Made by a program: the position numbers and the translations under genes
DNA from: Acidimicrobiales bacterium
GTDB lineage: Bacteria; Actinomycetota; Acidimicrobiia; Acidimicrobiales; Iamiaceae
Length of the DNA stretch: 64,000 bases
NCBI GenBank assembly: GCA_025463985.1
Contig: JAODBM010000002.1
Span: 124,001 to 188,000, forward strand
Direction of reading: 5' to 3'
In this document: one piece after another, positions 34,505-42,413 of the stretch
How the letters are laid out: each line of letters starts with the position of its first letter
Numbering within the stretch: the first letter of the stretch is position 1
The notes under the pieces: model-generated
What the model saw: only the letters and a program-made list of their open reading frames with translations
Databases searched by the model: none
What the model was told of the DNA's origin: nothing

Positions 34505-35788
34505 TCAGGACGCAGCGATGACGCTGACGGGGGTGCCGGGCTGGTGCTGCTGGTAGTCGTCCACGTAGCGGCGCGTGACGGTGTGCAGGTGGCGCAGCAT
34601 GACCTCCTGGTCGCACAGCGGGAACTGCGTGACCGCCCGCGACTCGAGCATCGTCTGCGTCGCCTCGAGCGTGTTGCCGTCCTGGAGGCCGTACTCCTTG
34701 AACGTCACCGCCGCGAGCTCCTGCTGGAGCCGCTCGTAGGCGTTCTCCGGGGGCACGAAGTACAGCGTGCCCTCGAAGATGTGGGTGTTGTACGACGTCG
34801 GCCAATAGTGGTAGGTGAGGTACCAGTTCGGCTTCCACACGAGCAGCATGAAGTTCGGGAAGAAGAGGAACGAGTCCTCGCCCCACGCCGGGTGGCGGGC
34901 CGGGTTGAGGCCGTCCGGCAGCTCGCCGATGTCGGGGGCGTCCCAGACGCCGAACAGGCCGCTGCGCAGAACCCGCTCGATCGGCTTCACCATGCTCTCG
35001 TCCTTCGGCGGCGCCATGCCGCCCCACGACGACACCATGGCGTGGGGGCCGTCGACGTCATAGGCCAGCGCCTCGTACCCGTAGCCCTGCAGCTTGCGGG
35101 ACTCCTCCTCGGTCGCCTGCTTCGCGTGTAGGACGGGTGCGTGGTAGAACTCCATGAAGGCGTCGATGAAGAGCTTCCAGTTGCTCCCGATCTCGGCGCG
35201 GTACTTGTGCACCTGGGTCATCTTGTGAAACGGGTAGCCCTCGATGCCCGCTCCGAGCCGGCCCATGTACTGCCTGAGCGGCGGCGCCTCGGGATCGAAG
35301 TTCACGAAGATGAACCCTTCCCAGACGTCGACCCCGACCGGCACCAGCCCGTAGTCGCCCTTGTCGAGGTTGAAGAACTCTGACTCCTGCTGCACGAAGG
35401 TGAGCTCACCCTCGAGGCCGTAGCGCCAGCCGTGGTACTTGCAGGTGAACTGGCGGCAGGTGCCGCTCGTCTCGTGCTGCGGGAAGTCGTTCCAGACCAG
35501 CTTGTTGCCGCGGTGGCGGCACATGTTGTGGAAGGCCTGGATCTCGCCCTTCATGTCGCGCACGAGGACGACCGACGTGCGGGCCGCGTCGAGCTCCCTC
35601 GTGAAGTAGCTGCCGTTCTTGGGCAGCTGCTCGACACGACCGACGTTGAGCCAGGTGCGGCGGAACACGGCGTCGCGCTCCAGCTCGTAGAAGTCCGGGG
35701 AGATGGAGTCTTCGTAGGACACCGGTTCGGTCGGGAGCTCGAACGCCTCGGTCCAGGTGCCCGCAGCAGGCTTCGTGAAGTGGGGCAT
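34505..35788 (-). CDS. Rieske non-haem iron oxygenase, alpha subunit
   Basis: 427 aa from ATG 35788. Rieske [2Fe-2S] ligands: MCRHRGNKL (Cys-x-His) and TCKYHGWRYG (Cys-x2-His), near residues 86-110. The catalytic mononuclear iron site is in NWKLFIDAFMEFYHAPVLHAKQ (E-F-Y-H-x4-H). The family hydroxylates or demethylates aromatic, steroid or other ring substrates using electrons from a reductase. The ferredoxin reductase at 39779 is a plausible donor. A TATAGT box and an operator-like site lie upstream inside the preceding gene's end. No classical beta subunit is present. Confidence 0.92.
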   Translation of the reverse strand: MPHFTKPAAGTWTEAFELPTEPVSYEDSISPDFYELERDAVFRRTWLNVGRVEQLPKNGSYFTRELDAARTSVVLVRDMKGEIQAFHNMCRHRGNKLVWNDFPQHETSGTCRQFTCKYHGWRYGLEGELTFVQQESEFFNLDKGDYGLVPVGVDVWEGFIFVNFDPEAPPLRQYMGRLGAGIEGYPFHKMTQVHKYRAEIGSNWKLFIDAFMEFYHAPVLHAKQATEEESRKLQGYGYEALAYDVDGPHAMVSSWGGMAPPKDESMVKPIERVLRSGLFGVWDAPDIGELPDGLNPARHPAWGEDSFLFFPNFMLLVWKPNWYLTYHYWPTSYNTHIFEGTLYFVPPENAYERLQQELAAVTFKEYGLQDGNTLEATQTMLESRAVTQFPLCDQEVMLRHLHTVTRRYVDDYQQHQPGTPVSVIAAS

Positions 35789-35823
35789 GTGGATCAGTTC
35801 CCTCCGGTCAGGCCGACCCAGCA

Positions 35824-35862
35824 ACTATAGCATGAGTCTCTGTTAAAGAGAATCCCGTTTCC
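35824..35862 (-). promoter_or_regulatory. Promoter and operator-like sites for the Rieske gene
   Basis: On the minus strand TATAGT (35829-35824) is a good -10 box 36 nt before the Rieske ATG. Overlapping the -35 region are TCTCT-GTTAA-AGAGA (35837-35851) and GAGAATCCCGTTTCC (35848-35862), the latter matching the GAGAAY-N3-RTTNTC family with one change. The sites overlap the stop codon of the upstream gene. Confidence 0.5.
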
Positions 35863-36451
35863 AAGCTTTCAGATCGTCGTCCAGCTGCACCCCGAACGAG
35901 CGGAAGGCCATGGCCAGCAGGTCGTAGGCACCGACGGTGAAGACGACATCCATCAGCTGCTGCACGTCGAGCTCGCGGGCCAGGGTCGCCCAGGTGGCAT
36001 CAGCGATCCGGGCGTCGCGCAGCAGCTCGTCGGCCGCGCTGACCAGCGCCTGGTCGAGGGCCGACCAGCCGTCGGCGTCGGGCCCCTCGGCGACCCGCTC
36101 GACCTCGTCGGGTGCCACGCCGGCGTCCCGGGCGAGGACCAGGTGCTGCGTCCACTCGTAGTCGGACTGCCGCACCCAGGCGACTCGCAGCACGAGCAGC
36201 TCGCGCATCCGGGGCGTCAACGTCGTGGCGAACAGCACGTGGCCGTTGAACGTGTTGTAGGCCCGCGTGAGCTCGGGGTGCAGGGCCAACAGGCCCAACG
36301 CGTTGAGGCCCTTCGGGCGGCTCGGGTCCTGGTCGGGGAACGGATGGCGGGCGTTCGGGACGCGGAGGGCGCCGAGCGCGTCGCGCATCGACGCCGGCCA
36401 CTCCTTCGGCGGCAGCGGCGTGAGCCGCGGTGCGTCAGGTGTTGCGTCCAC
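35843..36451 (-). CDS. Carboxymuconolactone decarboxylase (AhpD-like) family protein
   Basis: 202 aa, GTG start overlapping the SDR gene by 17 nt. The CMD core is ELLVLRVAWVRQSDYEWTQHLVLARDAGV; the redox CxxC of AhpD is absent, as in many catabolic CMD proteins. Members range from decarboxylases and lactonases to structural homologues with no known activity. Last gene of the ligase/TauD/SDR/CMD operon. Confidence 0.85.
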   Translation of the reverse strand: MDATPDAPRLTPLPPKEWPASMRDALGALRVPNARHPFPDQDPSRPKGLNALGLLALHPELTRAYNTFNGHVLFATTLTPRMRELLVLRVAWVRQSDYEWTQHLVLARDAGVAPDEVERVAEGPDADGWSALDQALVSAADELLRDARIADATWATLARELDVQQLMDVVFTVGAYDLLAMAFRSFGVQLDDDLKAWKRDSL

Positions 36452-37187
36452 CGTTGACCCCCAGGACCTGGCCGGTGACGTAGCTCGCCTCGTCGCGCAC
36501 GAGGAAGGCGCACATGGCCGCGATGTCCTCCGGCTGACCGACCCGGCGCACGGGCGTCCGCTTGGCGTGGTACTCGACGCTCTCGCCGAGCCGACCCTTG
36601 GCCTCGCTGGCCCGCAGCATCGGGGTGTCGATGAACCCGGGCGGGATCGTGTTCACGGTGATCCCCTTCGAGCCGAACTCGAGCGCCAGGGCCTTGGTGA
36701 AGCCGATCACGCCGGCCTTGGCGGACACGTACGGCGTCATGAGCGGCTGGCCGCCCTGCGCGCTCGACGACGAGATGTTCACGATCCGGCCCCAGCGCTC
36801 CTCGATCATCTCGGAGATGACCGCCTGGCAGCAGTGGAACGTGCCGGTCAGGTTGACGTCGAGCACGTGGTTCCACGTCTCGGCGGTGATGGACAGGAAC
36901 GGCTGGAAGCAGTCGAGCCCGGCGTTGTTCACGAGGATCGTCGGACGGCCGAGCCGGTCGCGCACCTCGGACACGCCGGCGTCGATCGTGGCGCGGTCGG
37001 TGACGTCGACCTCGAGGCCGAACGCCGTCGCACCGGATGCCGCGATGCCGGCCGCGGCCTTCTCGGCGGCCTCGCCGTTGCGGTCGAAGATGGCCACGGC
37101 GTTCCCGTCGGCGGCCAGGCGCTCGCTGATGGCCAGGCCGATGCCCGAGGCCCCCCCGGTGACGATGGCGACGCGTCCGGTGCTCAC
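36435..37187 (-). CDS. Short-chain dehydrogenase/reductase
   Basis: 250 aa from GTG 37187 (GTGA overlap). Cofactor motif TGGASGIG (residues about 10-17), LVNNAG, catalytic Ser in NISSSSAQGG and the YVSAK active site (Tyr-x3-Lys), then IPPGFIDTPM. The Asp in IFDRNGE after the second strand favours NAD. It probably oxidises a hydroxy or hydroxyacyl-CoA intermediate; the operon also supplies a ligase and a 2-oxoglutarate oxygenase. Confidence 0.92.
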   Translation of the reverse strand: MSTGRVAIVTGGASGIGLAISERLAADGNAVAIFDRNGEAAEKAAAGIAASGATAFGLEVDVTDRATIDAGVSEVRDRLGRPTILVNNAGLDCFQPFLSITAETWNHVLDVNLTGTFHCCQAVISEMIEERWGRIVNISSSSAQGGQPLMTPYVSAKAGVIGFTKALALEFGSKGITVNTIPPGFIDTPMLRASEAKGRLGESVEYHAKRTPVRRVGQPEDIAAMCAFLVRDEASYVTGQVLGVNGGRNT

Positions 37188-38014
37188 TGGACCGCCTCGT
37201 CGCCGTAGAGCGTGGTGCGGTGCATGTCGCGCGCCGACGTCGCGTCGTAGGGCCTCGCCCGGTGCAGCACGCCGCGGTTGTCCCAGATGACCATGTCTCC
37301 GACCTCCCAGGTGTGGCGGTACACGCGTTCGGGCCTGGTGGCCCTCGCCAGCAGGTCGTCGAGGAAGGCTCGGCTCTCCGCTGGGTCCATCCCCACCACG
37401 TGCGAGGCCGTGGCGCCGAGCACGACCGAGCGGCGGCCGGATCCGTGCGTCCACACCAGCGGGTGCTCCTTCGCCGGCCGCGAGCGCCACCGCGCCAGCT
37501 CCTCCGGCGTCGGCGACTTGTTCCCCATCAGCTGGGCCGCCTCGAAGCTGTGGACGACGCGGATGGACTCGTAGCGCGCCCGCTCCTCGTCGCTGAAGTC
37601 GTCGTACGCCGCATAGGTGCTGGCGAACTCGGTGTCGCCGCCCGACGCGGCCACCGCGTGGGCGCTCAGCAAGGTGGCCATGATCGGGACGTCCTCGGTC
37701 ATCCCGTCGATGTGCCAGTCGAAGGTGCCCTTCAGGTACCCGGCGGCTCGGTTCTTGGTCGGGTCGAGCGTGACCCGGAAGATCTCGGGGTGCTCGCCCT
37801 TGCCGAACACCTCGACCCGCCCGAGCCGCTTGCTGAACGCGACCTGGGCGGCGTCATCGGCGTGCAGGCCGCGGAAGACGAGGGCGCCGTGCGCCTCGAG
37901 GGCCTCGAGCGTCCAGGCGGCGAGCGCCGCGTCGTGCGCGAGCCGCTCGAGATCGACGCCGACGACCTCGGCGCCCACGGTCTCGCTGAGCCGCTCGGTG
38001 GTGATCACGGTCAT
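37184..38014 (-). CDS. TauD/TfdA-family 2-oxoglutarate-dependent dioxygenase
   Basis: 276 aa from ATG 38014, preceded by AAAGGAGAGCGGC; the track extends 49 residues too far. Iron ligands: FDWHIDGM (H-x-D) and VLHRARPYD (distal His), with the 2-oxoglutarate Arg in MHRTTLYG. The family hydroxylates sulfonates, herbicides (TfdA), carnitine precursors and other carboxylates with Fe(II) and 2-oxoglutarate. Together with the Rieske enzyme and two P450s, this gives the cluster four kinds of oxygenase. Confidence 0.92.
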   Translation of the reverse strand: MTVITTERLSETVGAEVVGVDLERLAHDAALAAWTLEALEAHGALVFRGLHADDAAQVAFSKRLGRVEVFGKGEHPEIFRVTLDPTKNRAAGYLKGTFDWHIDGMTEDVPIMATLLSAHAVAASGGDTEFASTYAAYDDFSDEERARYESIRVVHSFEAAQLMGNKSPTPEELARWRSRPAKEHPLVWTHGSGRRSVVLGATASHVVGMDPAESRAFLDDLLARATRPERVYRHTWEVGDMVIWDNRGVLHRARPYDATSARDMHRTTLYGDEAVQ

Positions 38015-38043
38015 GCCGCTCTCCTTTGGGTGGGACATCGTCG

Positions 38044-39684
38044 TCAGCGGGCACCGGCGTCGAGCTGGCCGTCGCGCAGCTGCTGGCGGAGCCGGAACTT
38101 CTGGACCTTGCCGGAGGGCGTGCGGGGGAGCTCCTCGACGGGGTGGATCGACTCGGGCCACTTCTGGCGGGCCAGGCCCGCGGTGGCGAGGTGCTGGCGC
38201 ACCTCGTCGAGCGTCGGAGCCGGCCTGCCCTCGCGGACGCGCAGCACCGCCGCGGCGTGCTCGCCCAGCCGCTGGTCCGGCGCGGCCACCACGCTGGCCT
38301 CGGCGACGGCGTCCATCCCGAGGAGCAGCTCCTCGATCTCCTGGGCGCTGATGTTCTCGCCGCCCCGGATGATGAAGTCGGCGATGCGGTCGGTGATCGT
38401 GAGGTAGCCGTCGTCGTCGAGCACGCCCACGTCACCGGTGCGATACCACCCGTCGTCGTCGAAGGCGGCGGCCGTCAGCTCGGCGTCGGTGTAGCCGGGG
38501 AAGCAGTCGGGCCCCCGGCTCAGGATCTGGCCGTCGGCGTCGAGGCGCACGTCGACGCCCGGCAGGGCGCGACCGTCGGTCGTGAGCCGCTTCACCTGGT
38601 CGTCGTCGATCATGCAGGCGGTGATCGACGGGTGCTCGGTGCTCCCGTAGGACCGGAACACCTTGATGCCCATCCGCGTCGCCCGCTCCGTCACCGCGAC
38701 CGGGACCGACGAACCGCCGAGGCCGGCGTACGGCATGAGCGCGAGGAGCTCGTCGTCGAAGTCGGGATGGTCGAGGAGGCTGGTCAGGAAGAAGGTCGCC
38801 CCGCCGCCGACGCCGAGGCGCTCCTCGCGCATCATCCGCAGGACCTCGGCCGGGTCCCAGACGTCGATCAGGTTCACGGCACGGTCGCGCAGCAGCGGGA
38901 CGAGGAAGGCGTTGAGCATCCCGATGAAGTGGCCGACCGGCGCACCGGTGATCTGGGGCGGCCCGCCGGCCGGGAAGAAGGCGTCGAGCTGACGGACCTC
39001 CGAGCCGATCGTGCGGTGGGTGTGCACGACGCCTTTGGGGTCACGGGTGGTGCCGGACGTGAAGCCAACGACGGCCGGGGAGTCGGGGTCGACGGCGAGC
39101 GGTCCGGCGATCGGATCGGCGTCGAGCATGGACGCGAAGGGCGTCGCCGCGGCCGGTAGCGCCTCCCGGGGCGTGTCGCCGACGACGAGCCACCGGGGGC
39201 CGGGTCGGGCCGCCAGGAGCGACTCGTACACGGCGAGGTAGTCCCCGTGCCCGAACCGGTCGGCGGTCACGATGACGTCGGGCGACGTGGTGCGCAGGAT
39301 GTAGTCGACCTCCTTCGCGCCGTAGAAGTGCACGATCGGCACCACGACGGCACCGAGGTAGGCGGCCGCCCAGAACGCGATGCCGGCCTCGACCCAGTTC
39401 GGGAGCTGGATGACCACCACGTCGCCCGGGCCGATCCCCTGCGCGTGCAGGGACGCGGCGAGCGCGCGGGCCGCCCGGTCGACGTCGGCGAACGTGCCCT
39501 GCCACGGGCGGACCTTCGAGCGGACCCGGAAGCCCGAACCGCCCCTGGTCCCGAGGCCCTTGGCGACGGTCTCGCCGAGCGTGGCGTCATCCCACCAACC
39601 GTGGGCGCGGTAGCGCGCGGCGCGATCCCGCGGCACCGATCGCAGGTGCCACCGATCCGCTGCCGCGCCGCTCTGGTCCCCCAC
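38044..39684 (-). CDS. AMP-dependent acyl-CoA synthetase
   Basis: 546 aa from GTG 39684, where GAGGAGGACGC gives ideal spacing; GTG 39708 is the track alternative. Adenylation motifs: VGFTSGTTRDPKGVVHTH (A3), RSYGSTEHPS (A5), [24 protein letters not shown] (A7), IIRGGENISAQEIE (A8), PRTPSGKVQKF with catalytic Lys (A10). It activates a carboxylate to its CoA thioester with ATP. First gene of a four-gene minus-strand operon, divergent from the ferredoxin reductase across a 94-bp region with an operator-like site. Confidence 0.92.
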   Translation of the reverse strand: MGDQSGAAADRWHLRSVPRDRAARYRAHGWWDDATLGETVAKGLGTRGGSGFRVRSKVRPWQGTFADVDRAARALAASLHAQGIGPGDVVVIQLPNWVEAGIAFWAAAYLGAVVVPIVHFYGAKEVDYILRTTSPDVIVTADRFGHGDYLAVYESLLAARPGPRWLVVGDTPREALPAAATPFASMLDADPIAGPLAVDPDSPAVVGFTSGTTRDPKGVVHTHRTIGSEVRQLDAFFPAGGPPQITGAPVGHFIGMLNAFLVPLLRDRAVNLIDVWDPAEVLRMMREERLGVGGGATFFLTSLLDHPDFDDELLALMPYAGLGGSSVPVAVTERATRMGIKVFRSYGSTEHPSITACMIDDDQVKRLTTDGRALPGVDVRLDADGQILSRGPDCFPGYTDAELTAAAFDDDGWYRTGDVGVLDDDGYLTITDRIADFIIRGGENISAQEIEELLLGMDAVAEASVVAAPDQRLGEHAAAVLRVREGRPAPTLDEVRQHLATAGLARQKWPESIHPVEELPRTPSGKVQKFRLRQQLRDGQLDAGAR

Positions 39685-39753
39685 GCGTCCTCCTCGATCC
39701 CCGAGCACTATGCCACGGCGGAAGAGTTTTTGCTAACCGCATTGCTGCATTGA

Positions 39754-39770
39754 GAGAACTACGTTATCTT
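39754..39770 (+). promoter_or_regulatory. Operator-like site overlapping a leaderless-type promoter
   Basis: GAGAACTACGTTATC (39754-39768) belongs to the GAGAAY-N3-RTTNTC family. It overlaps TATCTT (39765-39770), a TANNNT -10 box whose expected start point is at or just before the ATG at 39779. There is no Shine-Dalgarno sequence, so the reductase mRNA may be leaderless. Confidence 0.5.
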
Positions 39771-39778
39771 CCTGATAC

Positions 39779-40837
39779 ATGGCGATCCCGGCACCGACGG
39801 CGCGACCTGCGGGCGCCGGCCGCGACCGTGGGTACCACCCGCTCCGCGTCCGGCGCATCGTGCAGGAGACCGTCGACGCCTGCTCGATCGTGCTCGAGGT
39901 GCCCGAGGATCTGCTCGACGCCTTCGCCTACGACGCCGGGCAGTTCTGCACGTTCCGCGTGTCGATCGAGGGCCAGGAGCGGCTGCGGTGCTACTCGATG
40001 TCCTCGTCACCGGAGGTCGATGCCGAGCTGCAGGTGACCGTGAAGCGGGTGCCGGGCGGCGCCGTCTCGAACTGGCTCAACGACGCGCTCGCTCCGGGCG
40101 ACGTCATCGACGCCAGCCCACCGTCCGGCCTCTTCCGGCTGGGCGACGCGACGGGCGACATCGTGGCCTTCGGTGGTGGAAGCGGGATCACCCCGATCTT
40201 CTCGATCGTGAAGTCCGCGTTGGCCACGACCTCTCGGCGCGTCCGGCTCCTCTACGCCAACCGCGACCAGGACGCCGTGATCTTCAGCGCTGAGCTCGCG
40301 GCCCTCGAGGCGCGGCACCCCGACCGCCTGCTCGTCGCCCATCACCTGGACGTCGACCGGGGCTTCGTCGAGCCCGGCACGGTGCGCCCACTCATCGACG
40401 ACGCCATCGACGCCGACTTCTACGTCTGCGGACCCGGGCCGTTCATGGACGTGGTCGAGGGCACGCTGCTCGAGCAGGGCATCGCTCCGGCCCGGATCCA
40501 CATCGAGCGGTTCTCGCGGGCGGACGAGCCGGCCGTGCCCGAGCCGCTCCCCGCCGAGGCCAGCCGCATCGAGGTGACGATCGAGCTCAACGGCCAGGTC
40601 GGCCGCACCGAGCACCGCCCGGGCACGACGATCCTGCAGACCGCCCGGCAGCTGGGCATGGCCGCGCCGTTCTCCTGCGAGTCCGGCAACTGCGCGACGT
40701 GCATGGCCAAGCTGGTCGTGGGCGAGGCGACGATGCGCACCAACAACGCCCTGGCACCCGACGAGGTGGCCGACGGCTGGGTGCTCACGTGCCAGGCCGT
40801 TCCGACGACGCCGTCCGTGCGCGTCCTCTACGAGTAG
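39779..40837 (+). CDS. Ferredoxin reductase with C-terminal plant-type [2Fe-2S] domain (PaaE/KshB-like)
   Basis: 352 aa. FAD-binding region: GQFCTFRVSIEGQERLRCYSMSSSP (RxYSxSS). NAD-binding region: VAFGGGSGITPIFSIVKSAL and YVCGPGPFMD. The C-terminal ferredoxin motif CESGNCATCMAKL...LTCQ has all four Cys. It passes electrons from NAD(P)H to an oxygenase. The nearest candidates are the Rieske protein at 34505 and the P450s. First gene of a four-gene plus-strand operon; probably leaderless. Confidence 0.92.
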   Translation: MAIPAPTARPAGAGRDRGYHPLRVRRIVQETVDACSIVLEVPEDLLDAFAYDAGQFCTFRVSIEGQERLRCYSMSSSPEVDAELQVTVKRVPGGAVSNWLNDALAPGDVIDASPPSGLFRLGDATGDIVAFGGGSGITPIFSIVKSALATTSRRVRLLYANRDQDAVIFSAELAALEARHPDRLLVAHHLDVDRGFVEPGTVRPLIDDAIDADFYVCGPGPFMDVVEGTLLEQGIAPARIHIERFSRADEPAVPEPLPAEASRIEVTIELNGQVGRTEHRPGTTILQTARQLGMAAPFSCESGNCATCMAKLVVGEATMRTNNALAPDEVADGWVLTCQAVPTTPSVRVLYE

Positions 40838-40851
40838 GAGAAGATCCGCCA

Positions 40852-41283
40852 ATGCCGCCGCTCCCGATCGACGACGTGCTCGAGCTCCAGCAGCTGCTGG
40901 CCCGGTACGCCGTCGGCATGACCAAGGACGACATCGAGGCGGTCATGGAGGTGTTCGCGCCGGGCGGCACCTACAGCGCGTTCGGCGACACCTACTCGCT
41001 GACCGACTTCCCCGCCCTCGTGGCCGCCGCGCCCAAGGGCCTCTTCATGGTCGGCCCGCCCGCGCTCGAGCTCCACGGCGACCGCGGCACCGGCCAGCAG
41101 CCGCTGTGCTTCGTCGAGCAGACGACCCACGACATGCGCATCGGCTGGTACACCGACACCTACACCCGCACGCCCGACGGCTGGCGGCTGCAGACCCGTT
41201 CGATGACGTTCTTGCGCAAGAGCGGCTCCCGCGACGCCGGCCGTGCCCACGACCCGACGCGGCCGGCACCGACCGCAGGTTGA
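40852..41283 (+). CDS. NTF2-like/SnoaL-type protein
   Basis: 143 aa from ATG 40852, with TAGGAGAAGATCCGCCA upstream. It shows DDVLELQQLLARYAVGMTKDDIEAVMEVFAPGGTYSAFG and IGWYTDTYTRTPDGWRLQTRSMTFLR, the cone-shaped NTF2-like fold (first helices, then curved sheet). Members are hydratases, isomerases or small oxygenase subunits. It might be the missing small subunit for an oxygenase or an isomerase. It shares its stop with the next start (TGATG). Confidence 0.82.
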   Translation: MPPLPIDDVLELQQLLARYAVGMTKDDIEAVMEVFAPGGTYSAFGDTYSLTDFPALVAAAPKGLFMVGPPALELHGDRGTGQQPLCFVEQTTHDMRIGWYTDTYTRTPDGWRLQTRSMTFLRKSGSRDAGRAHDPTRPAPTAG

Positions 41284-42413
41284 TGCAGCTCGACGCGTTC
41301 CGGGCCGCGCTCGACGCGTGGCTCGACGAGCACCAGCACGACCTCGTGCCCGACCACGCGGGCGTGGGCAGCCTCGACGAGCAGATGGCGCACCTGTCCA
41401 AGGTCAAGCGGCTTGCCTTCGACGCCGGCTGGATGCGCTGGGGCTGGCCGGAGGCGGTCGGCGGGCTCGGCGGGTCGACGCTGCTGCGTGCCTACCTCGG
41501 CGAGGCGCTCACGGCCCGGGACCTCGTGGAACCGGGGATCTACTCGATGACCGAGGTCCTGGCTCCGACGATGATCGACTACGCGCCGGCCGAGCTCGCG
41601 GCGGCGATGGTGCCCCGCCTGCTGCGCGGCGACGAGACGTGGTGCCAGGGGTTCTCCGAGCCGGACACCGGCAGCAACCTCGCCTCCCTGTCGTGCCGGG
41701 CGGCCCGCACCGACGCCGGGTGGCGGGTCACGGGTCAGAAGGTGTGGACGAGCCTCGCCCAGTACTCCCAGCGCTGCGTGCTCCTGACCCGGACCGGCAC
41801 GCCCGAGTCGGCCCACAAGGGCATCACCGCCCTGTTCGTCGACATGGACAGCCCGGGGATCACCGTCCGGCCGATCGAGACCATGCATGGCGCCCCGGAG
41901 TTCTCCGAGGTCTTCTTCGACGGCGTCCTGGTGCCGTTCGACCGGACCCTCGGCGAGGAGGGCCAGGGCTGGTCGGTGGCCATGGACCTGCTCCCGTTCG
42001 AGCGGAGCACCGCGCTGTGGCACCGCGCCGCCTACCTCCACCGCCGGTTGGAGCAACTGCTCGGCGCGGCACCGGCCGGCAGCCTCGACGCCGCGGACCT
42101 CGGCGAGGTGACCCAGATCCTGTACGCGTTCCGGGCCCGCTCCCGCGCCACCCAGCACCGTCTGGACGCGGGCGAGCGGCTCGGGCCGGAGACGTCGATC
42201 GACAAGGTGCTGGTCGCCACGGCCGAGCAAGCCGTGTACGACCTCGTCGCCGACGCCCTGCCCGCGGCGGTCACGATCGGTGACGACCCGGCCAGCGAGC
42301 GGTGGCGCACGGGCTTCCTCTACTCCCGGGCCGCGACGATCTACGGCGGCAGCGCCGAGATCCAGCGCAACATCATCGCCCGCCGCCTCCTCGACCTCGG
42401 GAACGACCGGTGA
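41283..42413 (+). CDS. Acyl-CoA dehydrogenase family protein, likely subunit of a heteromer
   Basis: 376 aa from ATG 41283 (TGATG). Motifs: WCQGFSEPDTGSNLASL, TGQKVWTSLAQYSQRC, and C-terminal IYGGSAEIQRNIIARRLLDLG. The catalytic-Glu position of YEGT is Gly. It is paired by a GTGA overlap with a diverged ACAD-like partner, which fits the actinobacterial alpha2beta2 FadE arrangement where the two chains share the active site. Confidence 0.9.
   Translation: MQLDAFRAALDAWLDEHQHDLVPDHAGVGSLDEQMAHLSKVKRLAFDAGWMRWGWPEAVGGLGGSTLLRAYLGEALTARDLVEPGIYSMTEVLAPTMIDYAPAELAAAMVPRLLRGDETWCQGFSEPDTGSNLASLSCRAARTDAGWRVTGQKVWTSLAQYSQRCVLLTRTGTPESAHKGITALFVDMDSPGITVRPIETMHGAPEFSEVFFDGVLVPFDRTLGEEGQGWSVAMDLLPFERSTALWHRAAYLHRRLEQLLGAAPAGSLDAADLGEVTQILYAFRARSRATQHRLDAGERLGPETSIDKVLVATAEQAVYDLVADALPAAVTIGDDPASERWRTGFLYSRAATIYGGSAEIQRNIIARRLLDLGNDR

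Noticed and set aside
40699-40852. Upstream extension of the NTF2-like ORF
   Set aside because: It overlaps the ferredoxin domain of the reductase; ATG 40852 has a good ribosome binding site.
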